In this document: positions 6,884 through 14,552 of the stretch, piece by piece
Position numbering within the stretch: position 1 is the stretch's first letter
Layout of the letters: every line of letters starts with the position of its first letter
Source: an uncultured Collinsella sp.
Lineage (GTDB): Bacteria; Actinomycetota; Coriobacteriia; Coriobacteriales; Coriobacteriaceae
Reading direction: 5' to 3'
DNA length: 16,144 nucleotides
Assembly (NCBI GenBank): GCA_902482035.1
Contig: CABSYW010000042.1
Span: 1-16,144 of the forward strand
Position numbers and translations under genes: made by a program
Notes under the pieces: model-generated
Database searches by the model: none
The model's input: only the letters and a program-made list of their open reading frames with translations
Told to the model about the DNA's origin: nothing

Positions 6884-7711
6884 CTATCGCGCCTGCTCGG
6901 ATACGCACAAGGACACCCCCATGAGCACGTCAATTTCGAGCCAACTCGCAACCGCACAATGAACTAGCAAAAGCAGCATATAAGCAAACGCCCCATAATA
7001 AAGTCCCTCATGCACAAGCGCCGTCACTGAAAGTGCCGACGGCAGCGCCGCACTCGAAACTACCCATCCAACAAGAACCTGGATAGCGCAACTTGCAACC
7101 AGGTTCCATGCCACCAGCAGCGTTGCGGGACGCGCGATTTCTCTCCAGGAGGAACGAAGCACCGTGACCGAACGCATGATGTAGCGTGGTGCAAACCGAA
7201 TGCCTCGTAGTCCCCTCTGCTCCACGTCCGCATCTTCAATTAACACGAATACGAACGACGCGGAAAGAAGCGTCACGATTACTGCCACCACAAGCGAGCA
7301 CAACACCCCGAGCTGACTGCTCGCAAGCGAGGCAAAGACTACAATTGCCGATAAAATCAAGTGAACCAAATAAATTAGCAGCGCCCCAGAAATCTGGAGG
7401 GGAACCGTCGAGGCCAAGAGATAAACCGGAGGGGTTCGAGCAGGTTGCACCGTCTCTTTGGACCGGTCGACGGCAAATAATGAAAAAGCCACATTCGATA
7501 GAAGCAGGTTTAAAAAGGCCGCGACCACAGTGCAAATAAGCGTAATGGACGGATTGATATAGGCGAGCTCAGTTGCAACGTTTGATACACCAATTTGAAG
7601 CGCGCTCATAACAAACAAGGGGATATATAACGCCATCGTGCAGCCACTCCGGCATTCCTTCGCCCGATCGCCCGATTCCAGAAAGACATTGAAGTTCTCT
7701 CGCAAGTTCAC
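6884..7711 (-). CDS. polytopic membrane protein of unknown function
   Basis: A 275-aa protein I do not recognise. Hydrophobic segments at roughly 26-48, 52-80, 97-120, 130-157, 193-217 and 232-256 suggest six membrane spans. A charged loop at about 158-192 (EDADVEQRGLRG, then RSVTVLRSSWREIARP) recalls the cytoplasmic amphipathic stretch of DUF975-type and similar proteins, but this is only a topology resemblance. The frame begins with GTG at 7709-7711, which has no convincing ribosome binding site. ATG for residue 26 (7634-7636) is an alternative with a GGAG about 10 nt upstream. Base composition is clearly less GC-rich than the neighbours, hinting at transfer or relaxed selection. It lies 90 nt after the GH4 gene and could be co-transcribed with it. 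Confidence 0.7.
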   Translation of the reverse strand: MNLRENFNVFLESGDRAKECRSGCTMALYIPLFVMSALQIGVSNVATELAYINPSITLICTVVAAFLNLLLSNVAFSLFAVDRSKETVQPARTPPVYLLASTVPLQISGALLIYLVHLILSAIVVFASLASSQLGVLCSLVVAVIVTLLSASFVFVLIEDADVEQRGLRGIRFAPRYIMRSVTVLRSSWREIARPATLLVAWNLVASCAIQVLVGWVVSSAALPSALSVTALVHEGLYYGAFAYMLLLLVHCAVASWLEIDVLMGVSLCVSEQAR

Positions 7712-7736
7712 TCTATACCCGTTTTCTTACTAAGCA

Positions 7737-7772
7737 GGGCGAACGGGCGCCAATATAAACGCCGGTCCGCCC
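7737..7772 (-). terminator. imperfect hairpin after the GH4 gene
   Basis: Outer arms GGGCG/CGCCC and inner, one-mismatch arms CGGGCG/CGCCGG enclose an AT-rich loop. It lies 29-65 nt past the GH4 stop codon. No T-run follows on the minus strand, so it would be a weak terminator or an mRNA-stabilising structure. Confidence 0.35.
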
Positions 7773-7801
7773 ATCCATAATTTCTAGTTTTAACGTCCAG
7801 A

Positions 7802-9175
7802 CTAGTCTGTCCAGCCGTCGATGTAGTCGCGGTTAAGCTCAAAGTACTGCGCGGCGATATCTTTCGCCAAGGAGTACGAATTAACGAGCGGGTGCATCGC
7901 GAGGCTCTCGACAATGTCGCGCTTCGATCGGTTAACGATGCCACGCGCCACGGTGCGCTCGTAGTACTTGACGCGACGAATCAATTCGAGGTTTCCCGCG
8001 GGCACAGAATCGGCTTCGACGCGATGCGGCACGCAGCCATCGGTGGAGATATCGCACGTTGACTCAATGACATCTGTATCGAGAAGGCCGGGGATGGCGC
8101 CATTGTTGGGGGTGCACAGGATCATCTGCTGCGTCTTGCCAGAGCGAGCAATATCCATGAAGCGGAGCGCGACACCTGCATATCCGCCAGCATCTTTGCC
8201 GTACACGTCAAACGTCCACGGCTTGTCGCGATGAATACCCGTCTCGGCCGCCATGTAGTTGTTTTCGCGCATTCCGTACCACTTCTCAAAGCACGCGAGG
8301 CCTTTTTCGAAGTCGTTCTCAATATCGATAGATGCAAGCTCGCTCGTCATTTCTCGATTAATTTCTTCGATTAGTTCGCCGCGCGTCTGGGGCGAAGAGA
8401 GAACGTTGGCAACGGCGCGCTCGCGATAGTAGAAATAGTATAGGTACTCATTTGGCACGCATCCGCGATTTAGGACGAGGTCCTTCTCGAAGAACCTAAG
8501 ATCTGTATGAGCATATGCTCCGTCGTCGTGGATCAAGTCGGACATGATGTCCTCGCCGTCAACCGTCACATTGCGGAAGAACGAGAGGTGGTTGAGTCCA
8601 TAGCACTCGCCCTGAACCGATGCGGGATCAACGCCTTTATACTCGGCAAACTGATGCAACATGCCCGAGGGGGCATCGCAAATGCCATAAGTAAAATCAT
8701 AGCCCATATCGCGTAGGGCCTGAGATACGACGCCAGCGGGATTAGTAAAGTTAAACACCTTGACGTCCGGCTTTGCGTACTTCTTGATTAACTCGCAATA
8801 CGAAGCAAGCGCAGGGACGGAGCGCATGGCAAAAGACACGCCGGCTGCGCCAGTCGTCTCTTGGCCAAGAACCCCATGCGAAAGAGCAATGCGCTCATCG
8901 CGAACGCGCATATGGTCCCCACCGACGCGAATCGTCGTGATCACGTAATCGGCGTCCTTAACGGCCTCGACTGCATCGCCCGTCAGTGAAAAATTAAGCG
9001 TGGGGCAAAGCATGCCCGAGACATGGGCGGCAAGGCCACCGTAGATGCGCAGCTTCTCGGGATCATTGTCCATAAACACAAGTTCGTCAATCCCAAGCGA
9101 TGACGCCTGCTGGGCTATGCTCTTTGCCAAAAACATGGAGCGGACGCCACCGCCACCTATGACCGTAAGTTTCAT
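7802..9175 (-). CDS. GH4 family 6-phospho-glycosidase
   Basis: A 457-aa cytoplasmic NAD+- and divalent-metal-dependent hydrolase that cleaves 6-phospho-disaccharides delivered by a PTS. The N-terminal Rossmann motif VIGGGGVRS (5-13) binds NAD; IRVGGDHMRVRDE, GQETTG (104-109) and FNFTNPAG (141-148) are family blocks. Metal-site Cys166 sits in GICDAPSG and His196 in GLNHLSFF. Overall wording (NHLSF, FTNPAG, AMHPLV near the end) is closest to BglT-type 6-phospho-beta-glucosidases, but the residues after Cys166 (Asp-Ala-Pro) resemble the CDMP motif of 6-phospho-alpha-glucosidases, so the anomer is uncertain. The frame is open 67 codons further upstream; ATG 9173-9175 is chosen because the Rossmann fold starts there and a GGGGG run lies 8-12 nt upstream. 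Divergent from rpiR-type gene and near the PTS gene. Confidence 0.93.
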   Translation of the reverse strand: MKLTVIGGGGVRSMFLAKSIAQQASSLGIDELVFMDNDPEKLRIYGGLAAHVSGMLCPTLNFSLTGDAVEAVKDADYVITTIRVGGDHMRVRDERIALSHGVLGQETTGAAGVSFAMRSVPALASYCELIKKYAKPDVKVFNFTNPAGVVSQALRDMGYDFTYGICDAPSGMLHQFAEYKGVDPASVQGECYGLNHLSFFRNVTVDGEDIMSDLIHDDGAYAHTDLRFFEKDLVLNRGCVPNEYLYYFYYRERAVANVLSSPQTRGELIEEINREMTSELASIDIENDFEKGLACFEKWYGMRENNYMAAETGIHRDKPWTFDVYGKDAGGYAGVALRFMDIARSGKTQQMILCTPNNGAIPGLLDTDVIESTCDISTDGCVPHRVEADSVPAGNLELIRRVKYYERTVARGIVNRSKRDIVESLAMHPLVNSYSLAKDIAAQYFELNRDYIDGWTD

Positions 9176-9224
9176 ATCGAAACCCCCAATTAGCACATTC
9201 AATATTGCATGGTTCGCCTGTGTT

Positions 9225-9239
9225 TGGATATTGTATCCA
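9225..9239. promoter_or_regulatory. 15-bp palindrome, candidate operator between GH4 and RpiR genes
   Basis: TGGATA-TTG-TATCCA is a perfect dyad with 6-bp arms in the 175-bp divergent control region. On the minus strand it contains TACAAT, which could be the -10 box of the GH4 promoter. It is a natural place for the adjacent RpiR-type regulator to bind, but no experimental consensus is being matched. Confidence 0.45.
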
Positions 9240-9247
9240 GCATGGAG

Positions 9248-9322
9248 GGCCGCTTCCCGCCCCGGTTGCAAGGCGGGAAAGGAATTCCCCAAGGAGTTAT
9301 TATTTACGCAACGGAAGCGGCC
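9248..9322 (+). promoter_or_regulatory. overlapping alternative hairpins upstream of the RpiR gene
   Basis: Two inverted repeats share bases. TTCCCGCC (9254-9261) pairs with GGCGGGAA (9272-9279) as a tight hairpin. GGCCGCTTCC (9248-9257) pairs perfectly with GGAAGCGGCC (9313-9322) as a longer-range stem. Because 9254-9257 belongs to both, the stems cannot form fully together. They may be an RNA switch in the leader or overlapping protein sites. The transcription start is unknown. Confidence 0.4.
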
Positions 9323-9350
9323 ACACACGTCCGGCGGGAAGGAAGCACCG

Positions 9351-10103
9351 ATGGTTGATAAAAAGCAGATTTCCAAGCTCTACTCAGCCGCAAAGCTATC
9401 CGAAACCGAGCAAAGCGTACTCGAATACCTACTCAACAATATCGACACCCTCGATGATATTGGCATAAAACCCGTCGCCATGGCATGCTTTACCAGCATG
9501 ACGACAGTCATCAGGCTTTCGAAAAAGCTCGGCTACCGTGGCTACCGCGAAATGATGTACGATCTCAAGCACCTTCAGCATGTCTCCCGCGAAATGAATC
9601 AATCACTCAAAGACAGTAGCGTCCACTTCGTATGTCACACCGGAGATGTAGACGTATTCATCGCCGCACTGCATCGCAACAGAATGATCGGAGTAAACGG
9701 AGAGGGCTTCTCACGCATCGTTGCGCAGTACATGGCGACTAAGCTCGTTGGACTTGGCTTTTTGGCCGTCATACAGGACTTCCTAGAAACCGATCAGTTT
9801 GTCGAATCCAACCGAAATACGCTCAGCTGCATGATGCTCATATCCAAATCGGGCCAGACAGAAGCCATCCTGGAAACCGCAAGGGCATGCCACGACGCGG
9901 GCATTACGACCCTCGCGTTTACCGGCAACGAAGACAGCGAGCTCGCCAAGACGGCAGACGCGATCTTTACGATACATGACGATCACCCAATGGATCTTAA
10001 GAACGTTAAGCCTAACTGCTTTACCGGAAGTTGTATTCTCGCATTCGAAGAACTATTGAGTATCTGCCTTGACAATCTAAAACAAGAAGGCCTGGCCCCC
10101 TAA
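9351..10103 (+). CDS. RpiR/MurR family transcriptional regulator
   Basis: A 250-aa regulator with an N-terminal helix-turn-helix (about 1-76; the segment IGIKPVAMACFTSMTTVIRLSKKLGY at 37-62 holds the helix-turn-helix) and a C-terminal sugar isomerase (SIS) domain (about 100-240) with the phosphosugar-binding signature LISKSGQT (163-170) and GITTLAFTGNEDSELAKTAD. Such proteins sense phosphorylated sugars and control neighbouring catabolic genes. The frame is open another 102 codons upstream over the GH4 gene start, but ATG 9351 starts the HTH domain and has a GGAAGGA site about 8 nt before it. It is divergent from the GH4 gene and convergent with the PTS gene, so it probably controls both. It resembles GlvR of the glv/mal locus of Bacillus in family and neighbours, not in gene order. 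Confidence 0.92.
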   Translation: MVDKKQISKLYSAAKLSETEQSVLEYLLNNIDTLDDIGIKPVAMACFTSMTTVIRLSKKLGYRGYREMMYDLKHLQHVSREMNQSLKDSSVHFVCHTGDVDVFIAALHRNRMIGVNGEGFSRIVAQYMATKLVGLGFLAVIQDFLETDQFVESNRNTLSCMMLISKSGQTEAILETARACHDAGITTLAFTGNEDSELAKTADAIFTIHDDHPMDLKNVKPNCFTGSCILAFEELLSICLDNLKQEGLAP

Positions 10104-10130
10104 ATCATGCGATAGGAAGCCAAGCCCTGG

Positions 10131-10147
10131 AATTGCGCTATGCAATT
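10131..10147. terminator. short dyad between convergent RpiR and PTS genes
   Basis: AATTGC and GCAATT form 6-bp arms with a 5-nt loop in the 62-nt space between the two stop codons. It is AT-rich and has no clear T-run on either side, so it is at best a weak bidirectional terminator. Confidence 0.3.
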
Positions 10148-10165
10148 GAAAGCCACTTGCGCGTT

Positions 10166-11830
10166 TTACTCGTCACCGAGAACTTCGTGCACCTCAGAAG
10201 CGACTTCGCCGACACGAGGACCGTAAATGACCTGGATTGCCTTGTCGCTCAGGCGGATAACGCCCATAGCTTCAAGATTCTTGGTGAACACCTCGTCGTC
10301 TGCAACCTTAGAACCATCCTTGACAATCACGCGAAGACGTGAGATGCAGTTGTCAAGATCATCAATGTTTTCAGCTCCACCAAGCGCTTCGACAATGCCA
10401 ACAGCAAGCGCGCTGTCCTTGGTCGCACGGCCCTGGACTGCCTTCTCGGGAGTGCCATCAGACTCGCCCTTTGCCTCAGCGGCCTTTGCCTCGAACTCGG
10501 CTCTGCTGTTGATCAACTCAATATCGTCACCATCGTCTCGACCGGGCGTCTTGATATCGAACTTAGTAATAAAGAACCGGAAGAGGAAGAAAGCTGCCAG
10601 GAAAAAGGCGGGGAGCAGGATAAGGTACGGAAGCAGATTAAGCTTCTCGGGGCGGAATAAGAATGGGATCAGGTCCTTGATATTTCCCTGGTACACCGAA
10701 ACGCCCATTGCCTCCGAGAGAACTTCACCCAGTCCGGAAAGCGGAGCGTAAACGCCAAAGTAGAGCCAGGGGGCGGCAAACAGGAACGTAAAGAGAATAG
10801 GCTCCGTAACGCCAAAGAAAACAGTCGAAATCACTGTGGGGATTAAAAGACCAGCAACCTTCTTGCGGTTCTGGGGCTTGGCACAAGACCACATAGCAAG
10901 GGCGATGCCCGGGAACAACGCGTAATCGTTAATGCCATAGCCAGCCATGAAGGCCCTAACCAAGAGCTTGTCACTGCTGGGAGAAGCGAGCTGTGCAAGC
11001 TGAATGGCGCTATTGCCCACCACGCGCGTTCCATCGACGACCATGGAGCCGCCAAGCTCAGTCCAATACATGGGCGTCTCGAGCAGCGGATGCAAGCCAA
11101 ACGGCACAAGGCTCTCGAGCACCCAGCGATAGACAAACGTACCGACCAGACCGGAGCCTTTCACGAACGTCGCAATACCCGAGAAGCATCCACCGATGAC
11201 GGGCCAGACGAAGTACATGATGCCGCCCAGGATGCCACCGGCGACCAGCGATACAATGGGGACGGTTCGACTGCCCGCAAAAAACGCCAGCGCCGTTGGA
11301 AGCTTGGTCTTGTAAAAACGGCCGGTGATCCAGGCGACCAGGCAGCCCACGATAATGCCGCCAAAGACACCAGAGCTGTAGCCAAAAAAGCCGAGCGAGG
11401 TAGTGTAGAGTGCGGACTGCTCACTCGCCTGAATGGACGTAAGGCCGACCTTCTGAAGAGCTTCCACCGTTGTATTGTCGGCAGCCAAGCCAGCTGCTCC
11501 AAGCAGAATCTCAACCGTCTTGAGCATGGTGAGATAGCAGACAAGGGCAGAAAAGGCAGCCCAGCCCTTCTCTTTGCGAGACAAGGAGAAGGCGCAGCCG
11601 ACGGCAAACAAAACACCGAGGTTTCCAATGATTACCTCGCCGAGACCCTTAAATACCGAGAAGAACGTAAAGAGCGGCGAAGCGGCATACCAGTCCCAAT
11701 TAACGCCAAGGGACACAAGGGTCAGTTCGGTCGTAAAAACGCTACCGATACCCAAAAAGAGACCGGAAATGGCAATGAGCGTAATCGGAACGAGCATTGC
11801 CTTTCCGAACGATTGGAATTTTTCTTTCAT
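10166..11830 (-). CDS. PTS EIICB permease, glucose/maltose superfamily
   Basis: A 554-aa sugar permease that imports and phosphorylates its substrate. The EIIC membrane domain (about 1-425) carries the superfamily blocks VPFGLHPLLETPMYW (242-256) and GVTEPILFTFLFAAP (340-354). A hydrophilic Ala/Glu-rich linker (about 430-472) leads to an EIIB domain (about 473-554) with the phosphorylated Cys495 in DNCISRLRV. No EIIA domain is fused, so phosphate must come from an EIIA encoded elsewhere. Overall build matches GlvC/MalX-type EIICB proteins; substrate is probably an alpha- or beta-glucoside disaccharide, given the GH4 enzyme nearby. ATG 11828-11830 has a strong GGAGGG site, so a 44-codon upstream extension of the frame is rejected. 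It is convergent with the RpiR gene. Confidence 0.92.
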   Translation of the reverse strand: MKEKFQSFGKAMLVPITLIAISGLFLGIGSVFTTELTLVSLGVNWDWYAASPLFTFFSVFKGLGEVIIGNLGVLFAVGCAFSLSRKEKGWAAFSALVCYLTMLKTVEILLGAAGLAADNTTVEALQKVGLTSIQASEQSALYTTSLGFFGYSSGVFGGIIVGCLVAWITGRFYKTKLPTALAFFAGSRTVPIVSLVAGGILGGIMYFVWPVIGGCFSGIATFVKGSGLVGTFVYRWVLESLVPFGLHPLLETPMYWTELGGSMVVDGTRVVGNSAIQLAQLASPSSDKLLVRAFMAGYGINDYALFPGIALAMWSCAKPQNRKKVAGLLIPTVISTVFFGVTEPILFTFLFAAPWLYFGVYAPLSGLGEVLSEAMGVSVYQGNIKDLIPFLFRPEKLNLLPYLILLPAFFLAAFFLFRFFITKFDIKTPGRDDGDDIELINSRAEFEAKAAEAKGESDGTPEKAVQGRATKDSALAVGIVEALGGAENIDDLDNCISRLRVIVKDGSKVADDEVFTKNLEAMGVIRLSDKAIQVIYGPRVGEVASEVHEVLGDE

Positions 11831-11926
11831 CAATTCCCTCCTCAATGAGCCTCTACAAACGACTATTGCACCCCACGTCCCCACACAGGCGAAACGGAAG
11901 ATATGTTCGGCAATAGACACAAAGTG

Positions 11927-11955
11927 ATTGTAGAAAGGGGCACAAAAAATGTGCA
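11927..11955 (-). promoter_or_regulatory. candidate PTS gene promoter with palindromic operator
   Basis: Minus-strand TGCACA (11955-11950) and TACAAT (11932-11927) are 17 nt apart (four and five of six consensus bases). A perfect dyad GCACA-N5-TGTGC (11940-11954) overlaps the -35 box, where a repressor would block transcription. The leader would be about 90 nt. The binding protein could be the RpiR-type regulator or a global regulator; this is inference. Confidence 0.45.
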
Positions 11956-11999
11956 TCGGCATCGCGTAATGCGGTTAAATCGACCGACGATTGCAAGTA

Positions 12000-12015
12000 T
12001 TTACGAATCCGTAAA
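12000..12015. promoter_or_regulatory. 16-bp dyad upstream of the PTS gene; rest of spacer empty
   Basis: TTTACG-AATC-CGTAAA is a perfect dyad with 6-bp arms, about 50 nt upstream of the candidate PTS -35 box, where an activator could bind. The remaining bases of the 314-bp spacer (11831-12144) show no gene, no RNA motif I recognise and no convincing terminator for the FeoB gene that ends at 12145. Confidence 0.35.
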
Positions 12016-12144
12016 CGGCAGCAAATAGGCAGCGAACGGCAACCTGCAGCGTAGGATAGTCCCCGCAGGCCGACAATTACCGGTATTTTGGCTCATATTT
12101 GTTGAATTGTTGCTCGCCCAAAAGCACGGAGCATCAACGCGCCC

Positions 12145-14505
12145 CTAAGCCAACCCCAGCAATATGCCCGCCGAATGCACGACAAACGCCACGATCCAGG
12201 CAACGGCGACCTGAAACGCGAATACGGCCACGGCATAGCGCGCGCCCAACTCGCTCTTGACGGCGCCGATTGCCGCCACACAAGGCGGGTACAGCAACGT
12301 AAAGACCAAGAACACGTAGGCGGTAAACGGCGAAAACATGGTCGACAGCGCCGCGGGCGACGTTGCGCCCAAAAGCACCGTGAGCGTCGAGATGACGCTC
12401 TCCTTGGCAATGAGCCCCGTGACGAGCGCCGTCGAGGCGCGCCAGTCGCCAAAGCCGAGCGGGGCCAACACCGGCGCGATGATGCTACCCAGACCGGCAA
12501 GCAGGCTTTGCGACTGGTCGGCGACCACGTTAAAGCGGATGTCGAACGTCTGAAGGAACCAGATGACCACGGTCGCGGCAAAGATAATGGTAAAGGCCTT
12601 GGTGATGAAGTCCTTAGCCTTATCCCATGCCAGCATCACCGTTGTCTTGACGCTCGGCAGGCGGTAATTGGGAAGCTCCATGATAAACGGCACCGGGTCG
12701 CCCTTAAATGCCGTGCGGTTGAGCACCAAAGCCGCGATGCAGCCGACCACGATACCGATCAGATAGAGCGAGACCATGGCGGGGACCGTCGCCTGCGGGA
12801 AAAACGCCCCGCACAGCAAGCCGTAAACCGGCAACTTGGCTGAACAGCTCATAAACGGCGTGAGCATGACCGTCATCTTGCGGTCGTGCTCGGATGGGAG
12901 CGTACGGGTCGACATGATAGCCGGCACGGTGCAGCCAAAACCGACGAGCATGGGCACGAAGCTGCGGCCCGACAGGCCAAAGCGACGCAACACCTTATCC
13001 ATGACAAAGGCCACGCGTGCCATGTAGCCGGAGTCTTCCAGAATGGAGAGGAACAAAAAGAGCACAACGATAATCGGCAGGAAGGTCAGCACGCTGCCCA
13101 CGCCCGTAAGCACGCCGTCGACAGCCAGCGAGCGCACCACGTCGTTGGTACCGAACGCCTTGAGGCCCGCATCGGCCGAGGCGATGATGGCAGCGATACC
13201 GTCCTCCATGAGTCCCTGCAACGCCGCGCCAATCACGCCAAACGTCAGCCAAAAGACGAGGCCCATAATCACCAGGAACGCCGGAATGGCTGTGTAACGA
13301 CCTGTCAGGATGCGGTCAATCTTGACGGAGCGCACGTGCTCGCGGCTCTCGTGCGGCTTGACGACGCAACGCCCGCAAACGTCGCCGATAAAGCTAAAAC
13401 GCATATCGGCCAGCGCAGATAGGCGGTCGGTGCCGGCCTCGCCCTCCATCTGGGTAATGATGTGCTCGATAGCGTCGAGCTCATTGCGATCCAGGTGAAG
13501 CGCCTCGGTTACCAGCTCATCGCCCTCGACCAGCTTGGTCGCCGCAAAGCGCACCGGGATGTGCGCCGTCACGGCATGGTCCTCGATCAGGTTAGCAATA
13601 CCGTGGATGCAGCGATGCAGCGCACCGCCGTCCGGACCGTCGGGCGCGCAAAAGTCCAGGCGACCAGGGCGCTCGCGGAACCGCGCCACGTGCAGGGCGT
13701 GGTCCACCAGCTCGCCGATGCCCTCGTTGCGGGCAGCGCTAATGGGGACAACGGGCACGCCCAACAGGCTCTCGAGCAAGTTGACGTCTACGGCGCCGCC
13801 GTTGGCGGTCACCTCGTCCATCATGTTGAGCGCGATGACCATAGGACGGTCAAGCTCCATGAGCTGCAGTGTCAGGTACAGGTTACGCTCGATGTTGGTG
13901 GCGTCGATGATGTCGATGATGGCGTCCGGGCGCTCGTCAAGGATGAACTGACGGCTCACGACCTCTTCGCCTGTGTACGGCGACAGGGAGTAAATGCCAG
14001 GCAGGTCGGTAACGCTCGCCTCGGGATGATTACGGATGGTGCCATCTTTGCGGTCGACCGTCACGCCGGGAAAGTTACCGACGTGCTGGTTGGAGCCCGT
14101 CAGCTGGTTGAATAACGTGGTCTTGCCGCAGTTTTGGTTGCCGGCGAGGGCAAAGTGCAGCGGCACGCCCTCGGGCACGGCCGTCTTTGCCGCACGGGGC
14201 GAATACGTCCCCTCACCCAGAGCCGGATGCTCCGTCGTGCCGATTGCGGCGTTAGCGCGCGGGCCGGTATCGGTGTCGTGAATACCCACGAGCTCGATGC
14301 GAGCGGCATCGTCCTTGCGCAGTGTCAACTCGTAGCCACGCAGGCGGATCTCGAGCGGGTCACCCATGGGGGCGTACTTCATCATGGTGACTTCGGTGCC
14401 CGGCGTTAGGCCCATGTCCAAAATATGCTGTCGGAGTGCCTGATCGTCCGATGCCACCGATGCGACAACGGCGTCCTTTCCAATCTCGAGTGTATCGAGC
14501 TTCAC
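12145..14505 (-). CDS. feoB: FeoA-FeoB fusion, ferrous iron transporter
   Basis: A 786-aa inner membrane Fe2+ importer with an N-terminal FeoA (SH3-like) domain (about 1-73: MKLDTLEIGKDA through LRKDDAARIELV) fused by a linker of about 45 residues to FeoB. The cytoplasmic GTPase domain shows G1 GNQNCGKTT (122-130; the usual Pro is Gln), G3 DLPG (167-170), G4 NMMD (227-230) and G5 SAARN (257-261). The polytopic region (about 405-786) has the LEDSGYMARVAF and GFGCTVPAIM (522-531) gate motifs with conserved Cys525. The frame runs 40 codons further upstream, but GTG 14503-14505 begins the FeoA domain and has a GGAGGA site 7-12 nt before it. No separate feoA or feoC is nearby. A DtxR-like operator pair precedes it. 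Confidence 0.95.
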   Translation of the reverse strand: MKLDTLEIGKDAVVASVASDDQALRQHILDMGLTPGTEVTMMKYAPMGDPLEIRLRGYELTLRKDDAARIELVGIHDTDTGPRANAAIGTTEHPALGEGTYSPRAAKTAVPEGVPLHFALAGNQNCGKTTLFNQLTGSNQHVGNFPGVTVDRKDGTIRNHPEASVTDLPGIYSLSPYTGEEVVSRQFILDERPDAIIDIIDATNIERNLYLTLQLMELDRPMVIALNMMDEVTANGGAVDVNLLESLLGVPVVPISAARNEGIGELVDHALHVARFRERPGRLDFCAPDGPDGGALHRCIHGIANLIEDHAVTAHIPVRFAATKLVEGDELVTEALHLDRNELDAIEHIITQMEGEAGTDRLSALADMRFSFIGDVCGRCVVKPHESREHVRSVKIDRILTGRYTAIPAFLVIMGLVFWLTFGVIGAALQGLMEDGIAAIIASADAGLKAFGTNDVVRSLAVDGVLTGVGSVLTFLPIIVVLFLFLSILEDSGYMARVAFVMDKVLRRFGLSGRSFVPMLVGFGCTVPAIMSTRTLPSEHDRKMTVMLTPFMSCSAKLPVYGLLCGAFFPQATVPAMVSLYLIGIVVGCIAALVLNRTAFKGDPVPFIMELPNYRLPSVKTTVMLAWDKAKDFITKAFTIIFAATVVIWFLQTFDIRFNVVADQSQSLLAGLGSIIAPVLAPLGFGDWRASTALVTGLIAKESVISTLTVLLGATSPAALSTMFSPFTAYVFLVFTLLYPPCVAAIGAVKSELGARYAVAVFAFQVAVAWIVAFVVHSAGILLGLA

Positions 14506-14552
14506 GTCCGTGTTCCTCCCCCGGCGCCCACAGGGCGTTGTATTTATGTTCA

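Noticed and set aside
6771..6962. 63-aa plus-strand frame
   Set aside because: No ribosome binding site; it overlaps the MFS promoter region and the end of the membrane protein gene.
9045..9350. 102-codon upstream extension of the RpiR frame
   Set aside because: It overlaps the GH4 gene on the opposite strand; the HTH domain and a good ribosome binding site fit the start at 9351.
9176..9376. 67-codon upstream extension of the GH4 frame
   Set aside because: It would overlap the divergent RpiR gene start and control region; the Rossmann motif and the ribosome binding site fit the start at 9175.
11090..11848. 252-aa plus-strand open frame
   Set aside because: Antisense to the PTS EIICB gene with low-complexity, charged content and no start signal.
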